Assembly: GCA_963784995.1 (NCBI GenBank)
Contig: CAWATZ010000013.1
Coordinates: 1,178,001 to 1,242,000 of the forward strand
Reading direction: 5' to 3'
Origin: CAWATZ01 sp963784995
GTDB lineage: Bacteria; Planctomycetota; Planctomycetia; Gemmatales; Gemmataceae
Length of the DNA: 64,000 nucleotides
Shown here one piece after another: positions 45,139 to 54,185 of the stretch. Every line of letters begins with the position of its first letter. Position 1 is the first letter of the stretch. The translations under genes were made by a program, and so were the position numbers. The notes below the pieces were generated by a model. That model was not told where the DNA came from and ran no database searches. It was given only the letters and a program-made list of their open reading frames with translations.

Positions 45139-46069
45139 GCCGGGCGTCCTCCGTCATAATGGCCGAGGCGGCGACCGGCTCCGTTGGTCGGGCGATGCGC
45201 ACAAAGATGTCCTGCAGGGTCGGCTGCATCACCTCGAAGCGCCGCACCTGGCCGCGCTGCATCAGGCCGGCCAGGATTCGCTGCGGGTCCGTGCCGCGCT
45301 CCATGCGCAGGTCCTGACAGCGGCCGAAGTCGGTCACGCTCAGCACGCCGGGCAGGTCGTCGAGCGGGCCCTGGCAGCCGTCCAGCTGCACGCGCACCGT
45401 GTCGTTGCCGTAGCCGCTCTGGATCGCCTCCAGAGTGCCGTCCAGCACCTTGCGTCCCTGGTAGATCATGAAGATGAAGTCGCACATCTGCTCGGCGGTC
45501 CCCATGTCATGGGTCGAGAAAATGATCGTCGTGCCGTCGCGGCGCAGCTCCAGGATGGCCTCGCGCAGCACCTCGGCGTTGACCGGATCGAGCCCGCTGA
45601 ACGGCTCGTCCAGAAGCACCAGCTCCGGCCGGGCCACCACTGTCGCGATGAACTGGACCTTCTGGGCCATGCCCTTGGACAGGGCCTCGACCTTTTTCCC
45701 GGCCCAGGCGCTCAACTGCATGCGCTCCAGCCAGGCGGTGATGAGCGGGCCGCTGTGCCGGCAACCCTTCAGCTCGGCATAGAAGCGGAGCAGGTCGCGT
45801 ACCTTCATCTGTTTGTACAGCCCGCGCTCCTCCGGCAGATAGGCCACGCGGTCGTTGGCCGCTCCCAGACGCTGCTCGCCCAGCACCTGGATGCTGCCCC
45901 GGTCGGGGTGCAGGATGCGCATGATCATCCGCAGCGTGGTCGTCTTGCCGGATCCATTGGGGCCGATGAAGCCGTAGATGCTGCCGGCCGGCACCTGCAG
46001 CGACAGGTCGGCCACGGCAGTGTGCTGGCCGAAGGTCTTGGTCACCTGGTCGATCTCGACAGCAAACAT
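45131..46069 (-). CDS. ABC exporter ATP-binding protein (NatA-like)
   Basis: 312 aa. Walker A GPNGSGKTTT (about 35-44), Q-loop region VAYLPEERGLYKQMKV, signature LSKGMAQKVQ, Walker B ELVLLDEPFSGLDP, H-loop FSTHDM. The GERGLY/EERGLY variant and the C-terminal ~90-residue extension (PLDDLPGVLSVTDFG onwards, TLQDIFVRI) are typical of NatA-type drug or ion export ATPases. GAGGGA lies upstream. It is cotranscribed with the permease and begins 26 bases after the DnaE2-like gene on the same strand. Confidence 0.93.
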   Translation of the reverse strand: MFAVEIDQVTKTFGQHTAVADLSLQVPAGSIYGFIGPNGSGKTTTLRMIMRILHPDRGSIQVLGEQRLGAANDRVAYLPEERGLYKQMKVRDLLRFYAELKGCRHSGPLITAWLERMQLSAWAGKKVEALSKGMAQKVQFIATVVARPELVLLDEPFSGLDPVNAEVLREAILELRRDGTTIIFSTHDMGTAEQMCDFIFMIYQGRKVLDGTLEAIQSGYGNDTVRVQLDGCQGPLDDLPGVLSVTDFGRCQDLRMERGTDPQRILAGLMQRGQVRRFEVMQPTLQDIFVRIARPTEPVAASAIMTEDARHA

Positions 46070-46095
46070 GGTTCTCGTCCCTCATCCTTCATCCC

Positions 46096-49000
46096 TCATG
46101 CAATCCTTTCTAGAGAGCGTACGGTCAGTGTGAAGACGCCGTACTGTTCCTCCACCGTTCCTGTGGCCTCGTGAGGACCGATGGTCAGGTACGGCACCTG
46201 CTCGCACGTTCCGGGGAACAGCGACACCTCGATCAGGCCATGATCGTCCTCCAGGCTGAGAAACTGCAGCGGCCGGCCGTCGTGCGTGAAGGTGTGTCGG
46301 CCCGTGGCCACCAGTCCCCGCACGCACACCAGCCGGCCACGGTGGGCCGGCAGCTGCCGGCTATCGATCAGGGACGGTCCCGAATGCCGATCGGGCGTCC
46401 GGGGGCAGAGAAAGGAGAAGAGCGGCCGGCCCAGGATGAAGCCCAGCAGTTGCCACTGATCGCGCAGCCGGCGCTCGGCGCTGTAGTCGGTCGGGGACCA
46501 GTCGGACAGGCCTTCCTCGGGAAACAGCTCCCCTGTCGGTGGATGCTGCTCCGGGCTCAGGTCGGCTTCCAGGAACAACGCGGGACGGGATCGCCCCCAC
46601 CCGTCCAGAGCGCCGGCCCGGATCAGCAGGGCCAGGGCCTCGGGACCGAGCGTCAGCCGGCGGCGAAAATCGGCCAGGCCGCGATAAGGACCGTCCCGGC
46701 GGCGCTCGGCGATCAGTCGTTCCTGCAAATCGAGCGGCAGACCGCCAATACTCCCCAGGCCGACGCGGATGGCGCTCTCCTCGATGGTGAAGGTCCGCTC
46801 CGAGTGATTGACGCAGGGCGGCCGCATCTCCAGGCCGGTCCGCTTGATGGCCTCGACGTAGACGCGCTGTGGATAACTGCCCTGGGCATTGTTCAGGGCC
46901 GCCGTCCAGAACTCCAGCGGAAAATGGGCCTTGAGCCAGCAGGCCGACCAGGCGATCAGGCCGTAGCTGACGGCATGGCTCTTGCAAAACGAGTAGCGGT
47001 TGAACTTGGCCAGCTGCTGCCACAGTTCCGTCACCGCCTCGGCCGGCACTCCCCGCCGCGCACACAGGGCCAGGAACTCGGCCCGGAGCAGCTGCTCCTC
47101 TTCCGCCGTCTTGTGGCGCGAAACGCGCTTGCGGAAGCGGTCGGCGTCAGCGGCCGACAGGCCGGTGAGGGCCTGAACCAGACAGAGCGTGTCGTCCTCG
47201 TAGATCATCAGGCCGTGGTTGTCTGCCAGCAGTTCGGTCAGCCGGGGATGGATCATCCGCACCGGTTCCAGACCGTGCCGGCGGCGAACGTAGGTTTCCT
47301 TCATGCCGATGCCGGCCGCCCCGGGCCGGAGCAGAGCCAGCGACCGGATCACGTCGTCCAGGCCGTCCGGCGCATCTGGATCAGCAGGTGCCGCATGGCT
47401 GGCGACTCCAGCTGCGTCACGCCCAGCGTGTCACCACGGCGCAGCAGGTCGAGCGTTGCCGGGTCGCAGTCGCCGGCCGGGAGGGCGAGGCTCCTGCCGA
47501 GCCCGCTCAACCGGCGTGCCTCGTCCACCGTGCTCAGGCCGCGATTGCCCAGCAGGTCGATCTTGACCAGGCCGATGCGCTCGATGGCGTCCTTGTCGAA
47601 CTGGGTCACAATCACGCCCTTGGCCGCTCGTTCGAGCGGGACGTGATCCATGATCGGCCCCGGTGTGAGGACCACACCGCCGGGGTGGATCGACAGATGG
47701 TGCGGCCGGCCCAGGAGCCGGCGAGCGTCGGCGAGCAGCAGCGGCCAGCGCTCGCGCTCCAGCGGAAAGGACGTGGGCACAGGCGGCTCGCCTGTTGCCC
47801 TGCCACCTTCGGGCAGCAGCAGATCATCCACCGACCGGTTCAGGCTCGTCAGCAGGTTGCTGATCTGCTCGTCGGAGAGCCCGTGGACCCGGCCGGCCTC
47901 GCGGAAGGCGGAGCGCGGCTGGAAAAACAGGTGCATGCTGATCTGGGCCACGTGCGCCTGGCCGTGGCGTTTGACCACGTGAGCGATCACCTCGTCGCGC
48001 ACCTTCCAGTCGAAGTCGAGGTCGATGTCGGGCAGGTCGGTTCGGCCCGGATGGAGGAAGCGCTCCAGGGGCAGGTGGAAGCGGAGCGGATCGACGTCAG
48101 TGATGCCCAGCAGGTAACAGACCAGCGAGTTGCCGGCCGAGCCGCGCAGGGCCATGCCGTGGCCGCGCCGCCGGGCATGGCGAGCGATGTCGCGGACCGT
48201 CAGGAAATAGCCCGGCAGCCCGGCAGCGTCGATGATCGCCAGCTCCTCGCGGAGCCGCCGCCGCGCCTCGATGCTGGTGCTGTAGGGAACGCCCTCCGTG
48301 GCGTTCCGGCGCTGCCGTAAACCGCGCTCGCACAGCCGGTGCAGGTACTCCGCCATCTCAGCCCGCGAGGCGTGCCGGCCCGCCCGGTTGTGGGGCAGGA
48401 TCGGCTCGGGCAGGATCAGCTCGTGCGGCAGAACGTCGGAGCGGAGCAGTTCGGCCAGGCAATCGGTATTGCGGACCAGTTCCGGCAAGTCGTGGAAGCG
48501 GCGCTGCAATTCCTCGGGCGAAACCAGATGATGCTCCGCCGTCAAGGGCAGCGTGGCCGGCAGCCGTTCGAGCAGGGTGCGCTGGCGGATGGCCGTTGCC
48601 AGGCGAAAGGTCGGATATTCCTCAGGCGTGGCGAGATGGGCGGCGGTGCTGGCGACCGCCTTGACGTCGAGGCGACGAGCGCAGCTCAGCAGTTCCCACT
48701 CGTGCCGGGCCTGGGCGCTTCCGGGGCCTGGCCGAACCACCTCGATCCACAAACGCTGGCCGAGGATCTCGCGCAGGCTCTCGGCGAGAGAGACGTCCTC
48801 GACCAGGACGTGCAGGCCCTCGGAGTCGTCGCGGAGCAGTGCGACCAGATCGGGGGCGGCACTTTCTTCTCCCCTCTCCCCGCTGGGAAGAGGGGTTGGA
48901 GGTGAGGGGTCTTCCGCCTCCAGATGCAATCGACTCAGGACCCGGCACAGACTGCGGTAGCCGCTGCGCTCGGCGATCAGGGCGACGCACTGCTGCCGGC

Positions 49001-49205
49001 CCAGGCGCAGACGGGCCCCCAGCAGCGGGCGAACGTCGCGGTGAAACGCCTCCTCGACAAAGGCGACGGCTCCGTAGAGGTTGTTGGTGTCGGTCAGGGC
49101 CAGGGCCTTGTAACCCAGCCGGGCCGCACGATCGAGCAAGGCTTTGGGGCTGGCCGTGCCTTCCAGCAGAGAATACCAGCTGTGGGTGTGCAGAGAAACA
49201 GGCAT
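46096..49205 (-). CDS. DnaE2-like DNA polymerase III alpha subunit, frameshifted as given
   Basis: Two frames, 49205-47370 and 47370-46096, give about 1,036 codons, the length of DnaE2-type error-prone polymerases rather than replicative DnaE. The join is at a short G-run (47369-47370): MRHLLIQMR continues PDGLDDVIRSLALLRPG once one base is restored. The N-terminal PHP domain keeps LHTHSWYS but has LTDTNNLYG where active PHP domains have TDH, so metal binding is probably reduced. The palm carries catalytic aspartates in LPDIDLDFDW. The finger/helix-hairpin part follows, with LYRPG-like LALLRPGAAGIGMKETYVRR. A C-terminal OB-fold reads CVRGLVATGRHTFT. It probably acts in damage-tolerant synthesis; no imuA/imuB partner is in the window. 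Confidence 0.8.
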
Positions 49206-49394
49206 CAGCGCACTCCAGCAATTGCAACGTCCCCCGACGATCTGAACAAAAGTCGATAGCAGGCTGCAATGTCAGCAGGTTCGGGCAACGGAAAAAAGTT
49301 CCTGGGATTTCCGGAACTTTCCTGGCAGAGCGGTGTCAAAGAGTAGAGTGGAAATCAACCCGCTCCCGTGATTTGTTCTTGAGGAGGCATGCAG

Positions 49395-49958
49395 ATGGTT
49401 CATCGTTACTGGCTCCCCGGCCTGACCGCTCTCGGGCTGGTGCTGGTGCTTGGGCCTCTGGAGGCCAGCGCCCGGCAGAAAAAAAATCCAGCCACGCAAC
49501 CAAAAAATCCAACGGCGGCCCAGCAGAAAGCCGCTCAGAAAGCCGCCGCCGAGCAACAAAAGGCGCAACTCTTCCAGGCACACCTTGTGCTGCTCGGGGA
49601 ACTGCACCACGTACACTACGTGCTGGCGGCTGCCAAGCACGACTACAATGGGCTCCGGGTCAAGGCGATGGGCCAGGTCCAGAAGGCCATCAACGCGCTG
49701 CACAGCGAGATCAGCCATCACCACAAGCACTTTAACGCGAAAACGCACACGCCGCCCTTGAACAAGACCACCCCGAAGTCCAAGGGAAGCAAGGAAACGC
49801 AAGCGATCTCGGACGTCTATTTGCAGCATGCGATCACGGGACTGCAGACGGTCTACACTCAACTGGCCGGTCTGCCCAAGGGGCCGCACCACGCCCAGGT
49901 CGGCAAGGAGCTAACGACCGCCGTGAATGAGCTGCACGCGGCACTGAAGATCCGCTAG
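49395..49958 (+). CDS. Small exported basic, His-rich protein
   Basis: 187 aa from the ATG at 49395, chosen over 49389 because GAGGAGG is 7 bases upstream. Signal peptide to about residue 27 (YWLPGLTALGLVLVLGPLEA). A Lys/Gln/Ala-rich stretch then leads to a helical domain with His clusters (LGELHHVHYVLAAAKHDYNG, HSEISHHHKHFNAKTHTPP), ending in amphipathic helices. I do not recognise a family. His clustering may bind metal (guess). A hairpin follows the gene. Confidence 0.75.
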   Translation: MVHRYWLPGLTALGLVLVLGPLEASARQKKNPATQPKNPTAAQQKAAQKAAAEQQKAQLFQAHLVLLGELHHVHYVLAAAKHDYNGLRVKAMGQVQKAINALHSEISHHHKHFNAKTHTPPLNKTTPKSKGSKETQAISDVYLQHAITGLQTVYTQLAGLPKGPHHAQVGKELTTAVNELHAALKIR

Positions 49959-49966
49959 CACCAGGG

Positions 49967-50004
49967 GCCACGGCGAACCGGCCGCGAACGCGGCCGGCTG
50001 TGGC
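49967..50004 (+). terminator. Hairpin after the small exported protein gene
   Basis: CCGGCCGCG / CGCGGCCGG arms with a 2-base centre, extended by GCCAC / GTGGC, start about 10 bases after the stop. There is no T-run; terminator function is inferred from position. Confidence 0.4.
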
Positions 50005-50139
50005 TGCAAATGGTGTTCTACCTCCTACAATAGTTGTCGGTTGCCCTTTGTTCGTTGTTCTCGGCGAAGCAAGGTGAGGGGCTTCTCCGGGACAGCGGAT
50101 AACCGGCAACCGGCAACCGTTGTGGGAGGATTTCGCATC

Positions 50140-51720
50140 ATGTCGGCAAGTTACGACGCCATCATCATCGGGGCGGGGCACAATGGTCTGGTGACGGCCT
50201 GCTACCTGGCGCGAGCCGGGTGGAAGGTGCTGATGCTGGAACGGCGTCACGTCGTCGGCGGCGCCTGCGTCACCGAGGAGACCTTTCCCGGCTTCAAAGT
50301 CTCCACGGCCGCCTACGTCAACAGCCTCTTCCGCAAGGAGATCATCCGCGATCTGCGCCTGGCCGAGTACGGCTTTGCCGTCCTGGAGCGCAACCCCTCG
50401 TCCTTCACCCCCTTTCCCGACGGCCGCTCGCTGCTGATGGGGCCGGATACGGAGATGACCCTGCGCGAGATCGCCAGGTTCAGCCTCCGCGATGCCGAGA
50501 ACTATCCCAAGTACAACGCCATGCTGGAGCGCGTGGCCGACGTGATCGAGCCAACGCTGCTGCTGCGGCCGCCGAACCTGCTCCGGTCGGGGCTGAAGGA
50601 CCTGTGGCGGCTGTTCTGCCTGGGTCGATCGTTCCAGAAGATGGGTCCGGACGCCAGCGAGGCGATCGAGGTGCTGACCGGAGCGGCCCGGCCGATCCTG
50701 GATCGCTGGTTCGAGTCGGAGCAGGTCAAGGCGACCCTGGCCACCGACGCCATCATCGGGGCGATGGCCTCGCCGAGCATGCCGGGGACGGCCTACGTGC
50801 TGTTCCACCACGTCATGGGCGAGACCAACGGCAAGCGCGGCGTCTGGGCGTACGTCAAGGGCGGCATGGGCGGGCTGACGCAGGCGCTGGCGAAGGCGGC
50901 CCAGGCGCTGGGGGTCGAGATCCGCACCGAGGCGGAGGTCGCCCGCATCGCGGTCAAGAGCGGCATTGCAACCGGCGTCATCCTGGCCGGCGGCGAGGAA
51001 TTGCGGGCGCGAGTGGTGGTGAGCAACGCCGACGCCAACGTAACCTTCAACAAGCTGATGGACAATCGGCTGCTGCCGCCGGCGTTCGCCGAGGCGGTCA
51101 ACCGGATCAGCTACGACAGCGCCTCGCTGAAGATCAACGTCGCCCTGTCGGAATTGCCGCGCTTCACCGCCCTGCCCGATCCAACTCCGGGCCCGCAGCA
51201 TCGCGGCACCATCCACGTCTGTCCCGATCAGGACTACATCGAACGGGCCTACGACGACGCCAAGTATGGCCGGCCCTCGCAACGGCCGATCCTGGAGTGC
51301 TGCCTTCCCTCGGTGGTCGATCCGAGCGTGGCCCCGCCCGGCCAGCACCTGATGTCGATGTTCATTCAATATGCCCCCTACAAGCTCCGGGAAGGCACCT
51401 GGGACGAACAGCGCGATCAGTTTGCCGACCGCTGTTTCGACCTGCTCAACGAGTACGCACCGAATTTCAAGCGCTCGGTGGTTGCCCGGCAAGTGCTGAC
51501 GCCGCTGGACCTGGAACGCACCTTCGGTCTGACGGGAGGCAACATCTTCCAGGGCGCGATGACGCTGAACCAGCTGTTTTCTCTGCGTCCGGTCCTCGGC
51601 TGGGCCGGCTACCGGACGCCGATCAAGGGGCTGTATCTGTGCGGGGCGGCGGCGCACCCCGGCGGCGGCGTGATCGGGGCGGCGGGGTGGAATGCGGCGC
51701 GGGAGATTTTGGGGAAGTGA
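50140..51720 (+). CDS. Phytoene desaturase-like FAD oxidoreductase (PYROXD2-like)
   Basis: 526 aa from the ATG at 50140, with GGGAGGA 9 bases upstream; the open frame reaches 50041. N-terminal dinucleotide-binding motif IIIGAGHNGLVTACYLARAG and VLMLERRHVVGG. Central region with KRGVWAYVKGGMGGLTQALA, VEIRTEAEVARIAVKSG and RVVVSNADANVTFN. C-terminal FAD motif GLYLCGAAAHPGGGVIGAAG. The length and blocks match the NAD(P)/FAD-dependent oxidoreductases related to carotenoid desaturases and human PYROXD2. No carotenoid gene is near, so the substrate is open. Confidence 0.9.
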   Translation: MSASYDAIIIGAGHNGLVTACYLARAGWKVLMLERRHVVGGACVTEETFPGFKVSTAAYVNSLFRKEIIRDLRLAEYGFAVLERNPSSFTPFPDGRSLLMGPDTEMTLREIARFSLRDAENYPKYNAMLERVADVIEPTLLLRPPNLLRSGLKDLWRLFCLGRSFQKMGPDASEAIEVLTGAARPILDRWFESEQVKATLATDAIIGAMASPSMPGTAYVLFHHVMGETNGKRGVWAYVKGGMGGLTQALAKAAQALGVEIRTEAEVARIAVKSGIATGVILAGGEELRARVVVSNADANVTFNKLMDNRLLPPAFAEAVNRISYDSASLKINVALSELPRFTALPDPTPGPQHRGTIHVCPDQDYIERAYDDAKYGRPSQRPILECCLPSVVDPSVAPPGQHLMSMFIQYAPYKLREGTWDEQRDQFADRCFDLLNEYAPNFKRSVVARQVLTPLDLERTFGLTGGNIFQGAMTLNQLFSLRPVLGWAGYRTPIKGLYLCGAAAHPGGGVIGAAGWNAAREILGK

Positions 51721-51790
51721 GGGGCGGTTTTGATTTATCGTTTCGCGCTCACCCGGTCCAGCGCGAAACGATAAATCAATACCACCCCTC
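51719..51790. repeat. AT-richer palindrome between convergent genes
   Basis: The 19-bp perfect arms TGATTTATCGTTTCGCGCT (51731-51749) and its complement (51760-51778) are extended outward imperfectly by AGGGGCGGT / ACCACCCCT. It overlaps or touches the stop codons of both neighbouring genes and may serve both as terminator. Confidence 0.85.
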
Positions 51791-52070
51791 ATCGCCCGCC
51801 ACACAGCACCTTGACTTCCCTTACCGCCTGCTCAATCCGCTCCAAGCGTTCGATGACCTCGGCGTGGAGCCCCTGCCTCTCTTGACGAAGGATCGCCAGC
51901 GAGGAAGTGCGTTCCGCACGGTCACGCTCCAGGGCCTCGGACCACATCTTGCGTTCTTCCTTCAGCTCCTCGCGAAATGCCTTCAGGGCATCGCGGTGCA
52001 AGAGGAACAACGCCGCCGCGAACAGGCCCATGCCACCCAGGTTCGCCAGACCCGTCAGGATTGCGTCCAT
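51789..52070 (-). CDS. Small membrane/coiled-coil protein of the head block (holin-like size)
   Basis: 93 aa, with GGAGGAA 8 bases before the ATG. One N-terminal membrane helix (LANLGGMGLFAAALFLLH) is followed by a long charged coiled coil (LKAFREELKEERKMWSEALE, VIERLERIEQAVREVK). Such a one-helix plus coiled-coil layout occurs in small phage membrane proteins, including some holins and spanin-like proteins, but no motif proves a lysis role. It is the last gene of the block. Confidence 0.65.
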   Translation of the reverse strand: MDAILTGLANLGGMGLFAAALFLLHRDALKAFREELKEERKMWSEALERDRAERTSSLAILRQERQGLHAEVIERLERIEQAVREVKVLCGGR

Positions 52071-52094
52071 TGTGCGCTTCCTCCGATTGGGGGA

Positions 52095-52460
52095 TCAGAC
52101 GTCATTGGCCGGGAAGACACTGGTCTCGCGCTTGAGGAGGACTTGCTTGTGGTCCAGAGCCGTACCGGCTCCCACTCGGCGGACGATCACCACACGGTAC
52201 TCGTTCTGGGCGCCCAGGCTGGGGAAGTAGACCTTGTCCATCTGAGTGCCCACGGTGGTGAACTGGCCGCCGCTGTAGTCGTCGCGGATGTCCACGCTCG
52301 TTGCCACAAGCATGACGTGCGTGTAATACGGTGTCGTCAGGTCGGACGCTCCCTTGACCGTCAGCGTGCAGGGCACGTTGGCGACGTCCGGTGCGCTCGG
52401 GGGAGCGTTGTTGGCCCGGTAAATGTTACAGACGGCGTTGGTTGCAGCTGGAATGGCCAT
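52095..52460 (-). CDS. Small phage structural-type protein
   Basis: 121 aa from the ATG at 52460. It is beta-rich: CTLTVKGASDLTTPYYTHVM, SVDIRDDYSGG, VYFPSLGAQNEYRVVIVRRV. I recognise no named family. Its place directly after the connector gene (4-base gap) is that of head-completion or tail-terminator genes in HK97-like phages, so a head-neck role is possible. No strong ribosome binding site is seen, in line with coupling to the upstream gene. Confidence 0.6.
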   Translation of the reverse strand: MAIPAATNAVCNIYRANNAPPSAPDVANVPCTLTVKGASDLTTPYYTHVMLVATSVDIRDDYSGGQFTTVGTQMDKVYFPSLGAQNEYRVVIVRRVGAGTALDHKQVLLKRETSVFPANDV

Positions 52461-52464
52461 GACG

Positions 52465-53880
52465 TTAACTCTGCATGGTAGAAATGGTAAACCGGCGATA
52501 GGGCGCCAGGAGCGTCTTGACGTTCGTGGGCGACTCGGACAGGGCCGGAGGAGTTTGCCAGCGCTGCGAGGCGCTGCCGGATACGCTTTGGCCGGCGATG
52601 GCGGGGTCGCGCAGCGTTTGCCAGTAAAGCTGGGAGACCCACTCGGCACACGCTTCCTGAACGGCTTCGGGAATCGTGCTGTAACCCGCGGTGTACTGCA
52701 CCCGGAAGTTGTTGACTCCCACCGGCCAGATGAGGTCCTCGGGATGCAACAGTTCCGGGTCGGTGTAAGGAATCGCCCGCAGCAGCCAGCCGCGGGCATC
52801 CCACTGGTAGCCCTGCAGTTCGTAGGTGTGCATCTTCAGTTCGGCGAAGCTGCCCGCAACACACTGCATGGCGCCCTGGCCGCCCGTGCCGTCGCCAAAC
52901 ATCGGCGGCCAGTACAGGTCGGAACTCGGCCAGCTGCCGTAGTTGGTGCCATCGCCGACCACCTGGGCGCTCCAGCCATTGCCGAGGGCATTGATCGCAG
53001 TGACAACGGCCGTGAGCATGAGGTTGCCGGCAAACGTGACGCTGGTGTCGGTGTAGGCCACACCGGCGTTGGAGCGGAACAGAGTGAGCCCCGTGCTGGT
53101 GACGCTGACACGGGCCTGCACGTTCGCCACGTTGGTGTTGGTGATCTTGATGACAGTCACCGGACGATAACGGACACTCTGCACTGACTGGATGGGATAC
53201 TCCCGGAGCAAGAGGCGTCTGTCGCCGTTGCCGTCGTACAGCTCATCCCGGAAGCGCAAGTAGAATGCCCTCCGGCAATACTTCTCGATGGCGTCGGAAA
53301 CCGCCGTGATGAGGACGCCGAGCAGGGCGTCCTGGGACGTGTCCACGATGGATTGGATGTTCTGCTTCGCCCGGCCAAGGGTAATCAGGTCCTTGGCGTT
53401 CTGGTAGTAGACCGTCACACGGATGGCATCGACGCTGGCCGTGTCGTTACCGGCAACGGCCAGGGCCACGCCGAAGTTGCTGGCGTTGACGTCGGCGGGA
53501 GCGAGGCTCAGGCCCCAGAGGTCAGTGCCGCTGCCGTATCCTTGCCAGACCAGGGAGGTGCCCCAGGCCGCTGGAATGGCCCGGTTCTGAGCGTTCTGGA
53601 CGGCTCCGCCCTTGATGAGCAGCACCTGGTTGTCCGTCACGGCGCCGGCGGCGGACTGGCGCTGAATCTCCGCGAAGACGCCGGTGATGGTGGCTGTGCT
53701 GGGCACGGTGAATCCGAAGCCGGTCGCTTCGAGATAGTTGGAGTTGGTACTGCTGCTGCCGGTGTTGACCGTGGCAAACATGCCATCGCCGACCAGGATA
53801 TTTCCTGGGTTGGTCCAGGCGGTGGTGCCGTAACTGGGATCGTTGACACCGGCGGAGGGGAACAGAGGGCCTTGAAGCAT
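52465..53880 (-). CDS. Phage protein with gp6-like head-tail connector segment
   Basis: 471 aa. Residues 1-150 form a beta-rich domain (GTTAWTNPGNILVGDGMFAT, ATITGVFAEIQRQSAAGAVT, SVDAIRVTVYY), not usual for connectors. Residues about 160-240 resemble head-tail connector/adaptor proteins (LITLGRAKQNIQSIVDTSQD, VSDAIEKYCRRAFYLR, LLLREYPIQSVQSVRYRP). The C-terminal part contains VNNFRVQYTAGYSTIPEAVQ and EACAEWVSQLYWQTL, also connector-like. It looks like a fusion of a decoration-type domain in front of a connector. A pair of 104-bp palindromes lies upstream. Confidence 0.65.
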   Translation of the reverse strand: MLQGPLFPSAGVNDPSYGTTAWTNPGNILVGDGMFATVNTGSSSTNSNYLEATGFGFTVPSTATITGVFAEIQRQSAAGAVTDNQVLLIKGGAVQNAQNRAIPAAWGTSLVWQGYGSGTDLWGLSLAPADVNASNFGVALAVAGNDTASVDAIRVTVYYQNAKDLITLGRAKQNIQSIVDTSQDALLGVLITAVSDAIEKYCRRAFYLRFRDELYDGNGDRRLLLREYPIQSVQSVRYRPVTVIKITNTNVANVQARVSVTSTGLTLFRSNAGVAYTDTSVTFAGNLMLTAVVTAINALGNGWSAQVVGDGTNYGSWPSSDLYWPPMFGDGTGGQGAMQCVAGSFAELKMHTYELQGYQWDARGWLLRAIPYTDPELLHPEDLIWPVGVNNFRVQYTAGYSTIPEAVQEACAEWVSQLYWQTLRDPAIAGQSVSGSASQRWQTPPALSESPTNVKTLLAPYRRFTISTMQS

Positions 53881-53911
53881 GGCTCATAAATCCTTGTGTG
53901 GTTGTCAGAAT

Positions 53912-54015
53912 CCCAGGGCGCTGCCCTGGGCTATCCTGTTGCGCCCCTTCGGGGCGAAGACTAGCCTCTTTGCCCCGAAGGGGCGCAACAGGATAGCCCA
54001 GGGCAGCGCCCTGGG
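53912..54015. repeat. 104-bp nested palindrome, copy A
   Basis: A palindrome built of palindromes: outer hairpin CCCAGGGCGCTGCCCTGGG, 12-base linker CTATCCTGTTGC, inner hairpin GCCCCTTCGGGGC, a 16-base centre beginning GAAGAC and ending TTT, then the mirror image. The arms are perfect over 44 bp. Confidence 0.92.
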
Positions 54016-54061
54016 TTGGGGGGCGAGACGGGCTTTCTCTTTCTGAGTCGCAATAAAGCCC

Positions 54062-54165
54062 CCCAGGGCGCTGCCCTGGGCTATCCTGTTGCGCCCCTTC
54101 GGGGCGAAGACCAGTCTCTTTGCCCCGAAGGGGCGCAACAGGATAGCCCAGGGCAGCGCCCTGGG
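54062..54165. repeat. 104-bp nested palindrome, copy B
   Basis: Same as copy A except for changes in the central loop (GACCAGTCTC for GACTAGCCTC). The 46-base spacer between the copies is unrelated. With copy A it fills the ~300-bp gap between the connector and CYTH-like genes, where no gene is seen. Confidence 0.92.
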
Positions 54166-54185
54166 TTGGAGGCAAACCAGACCTC

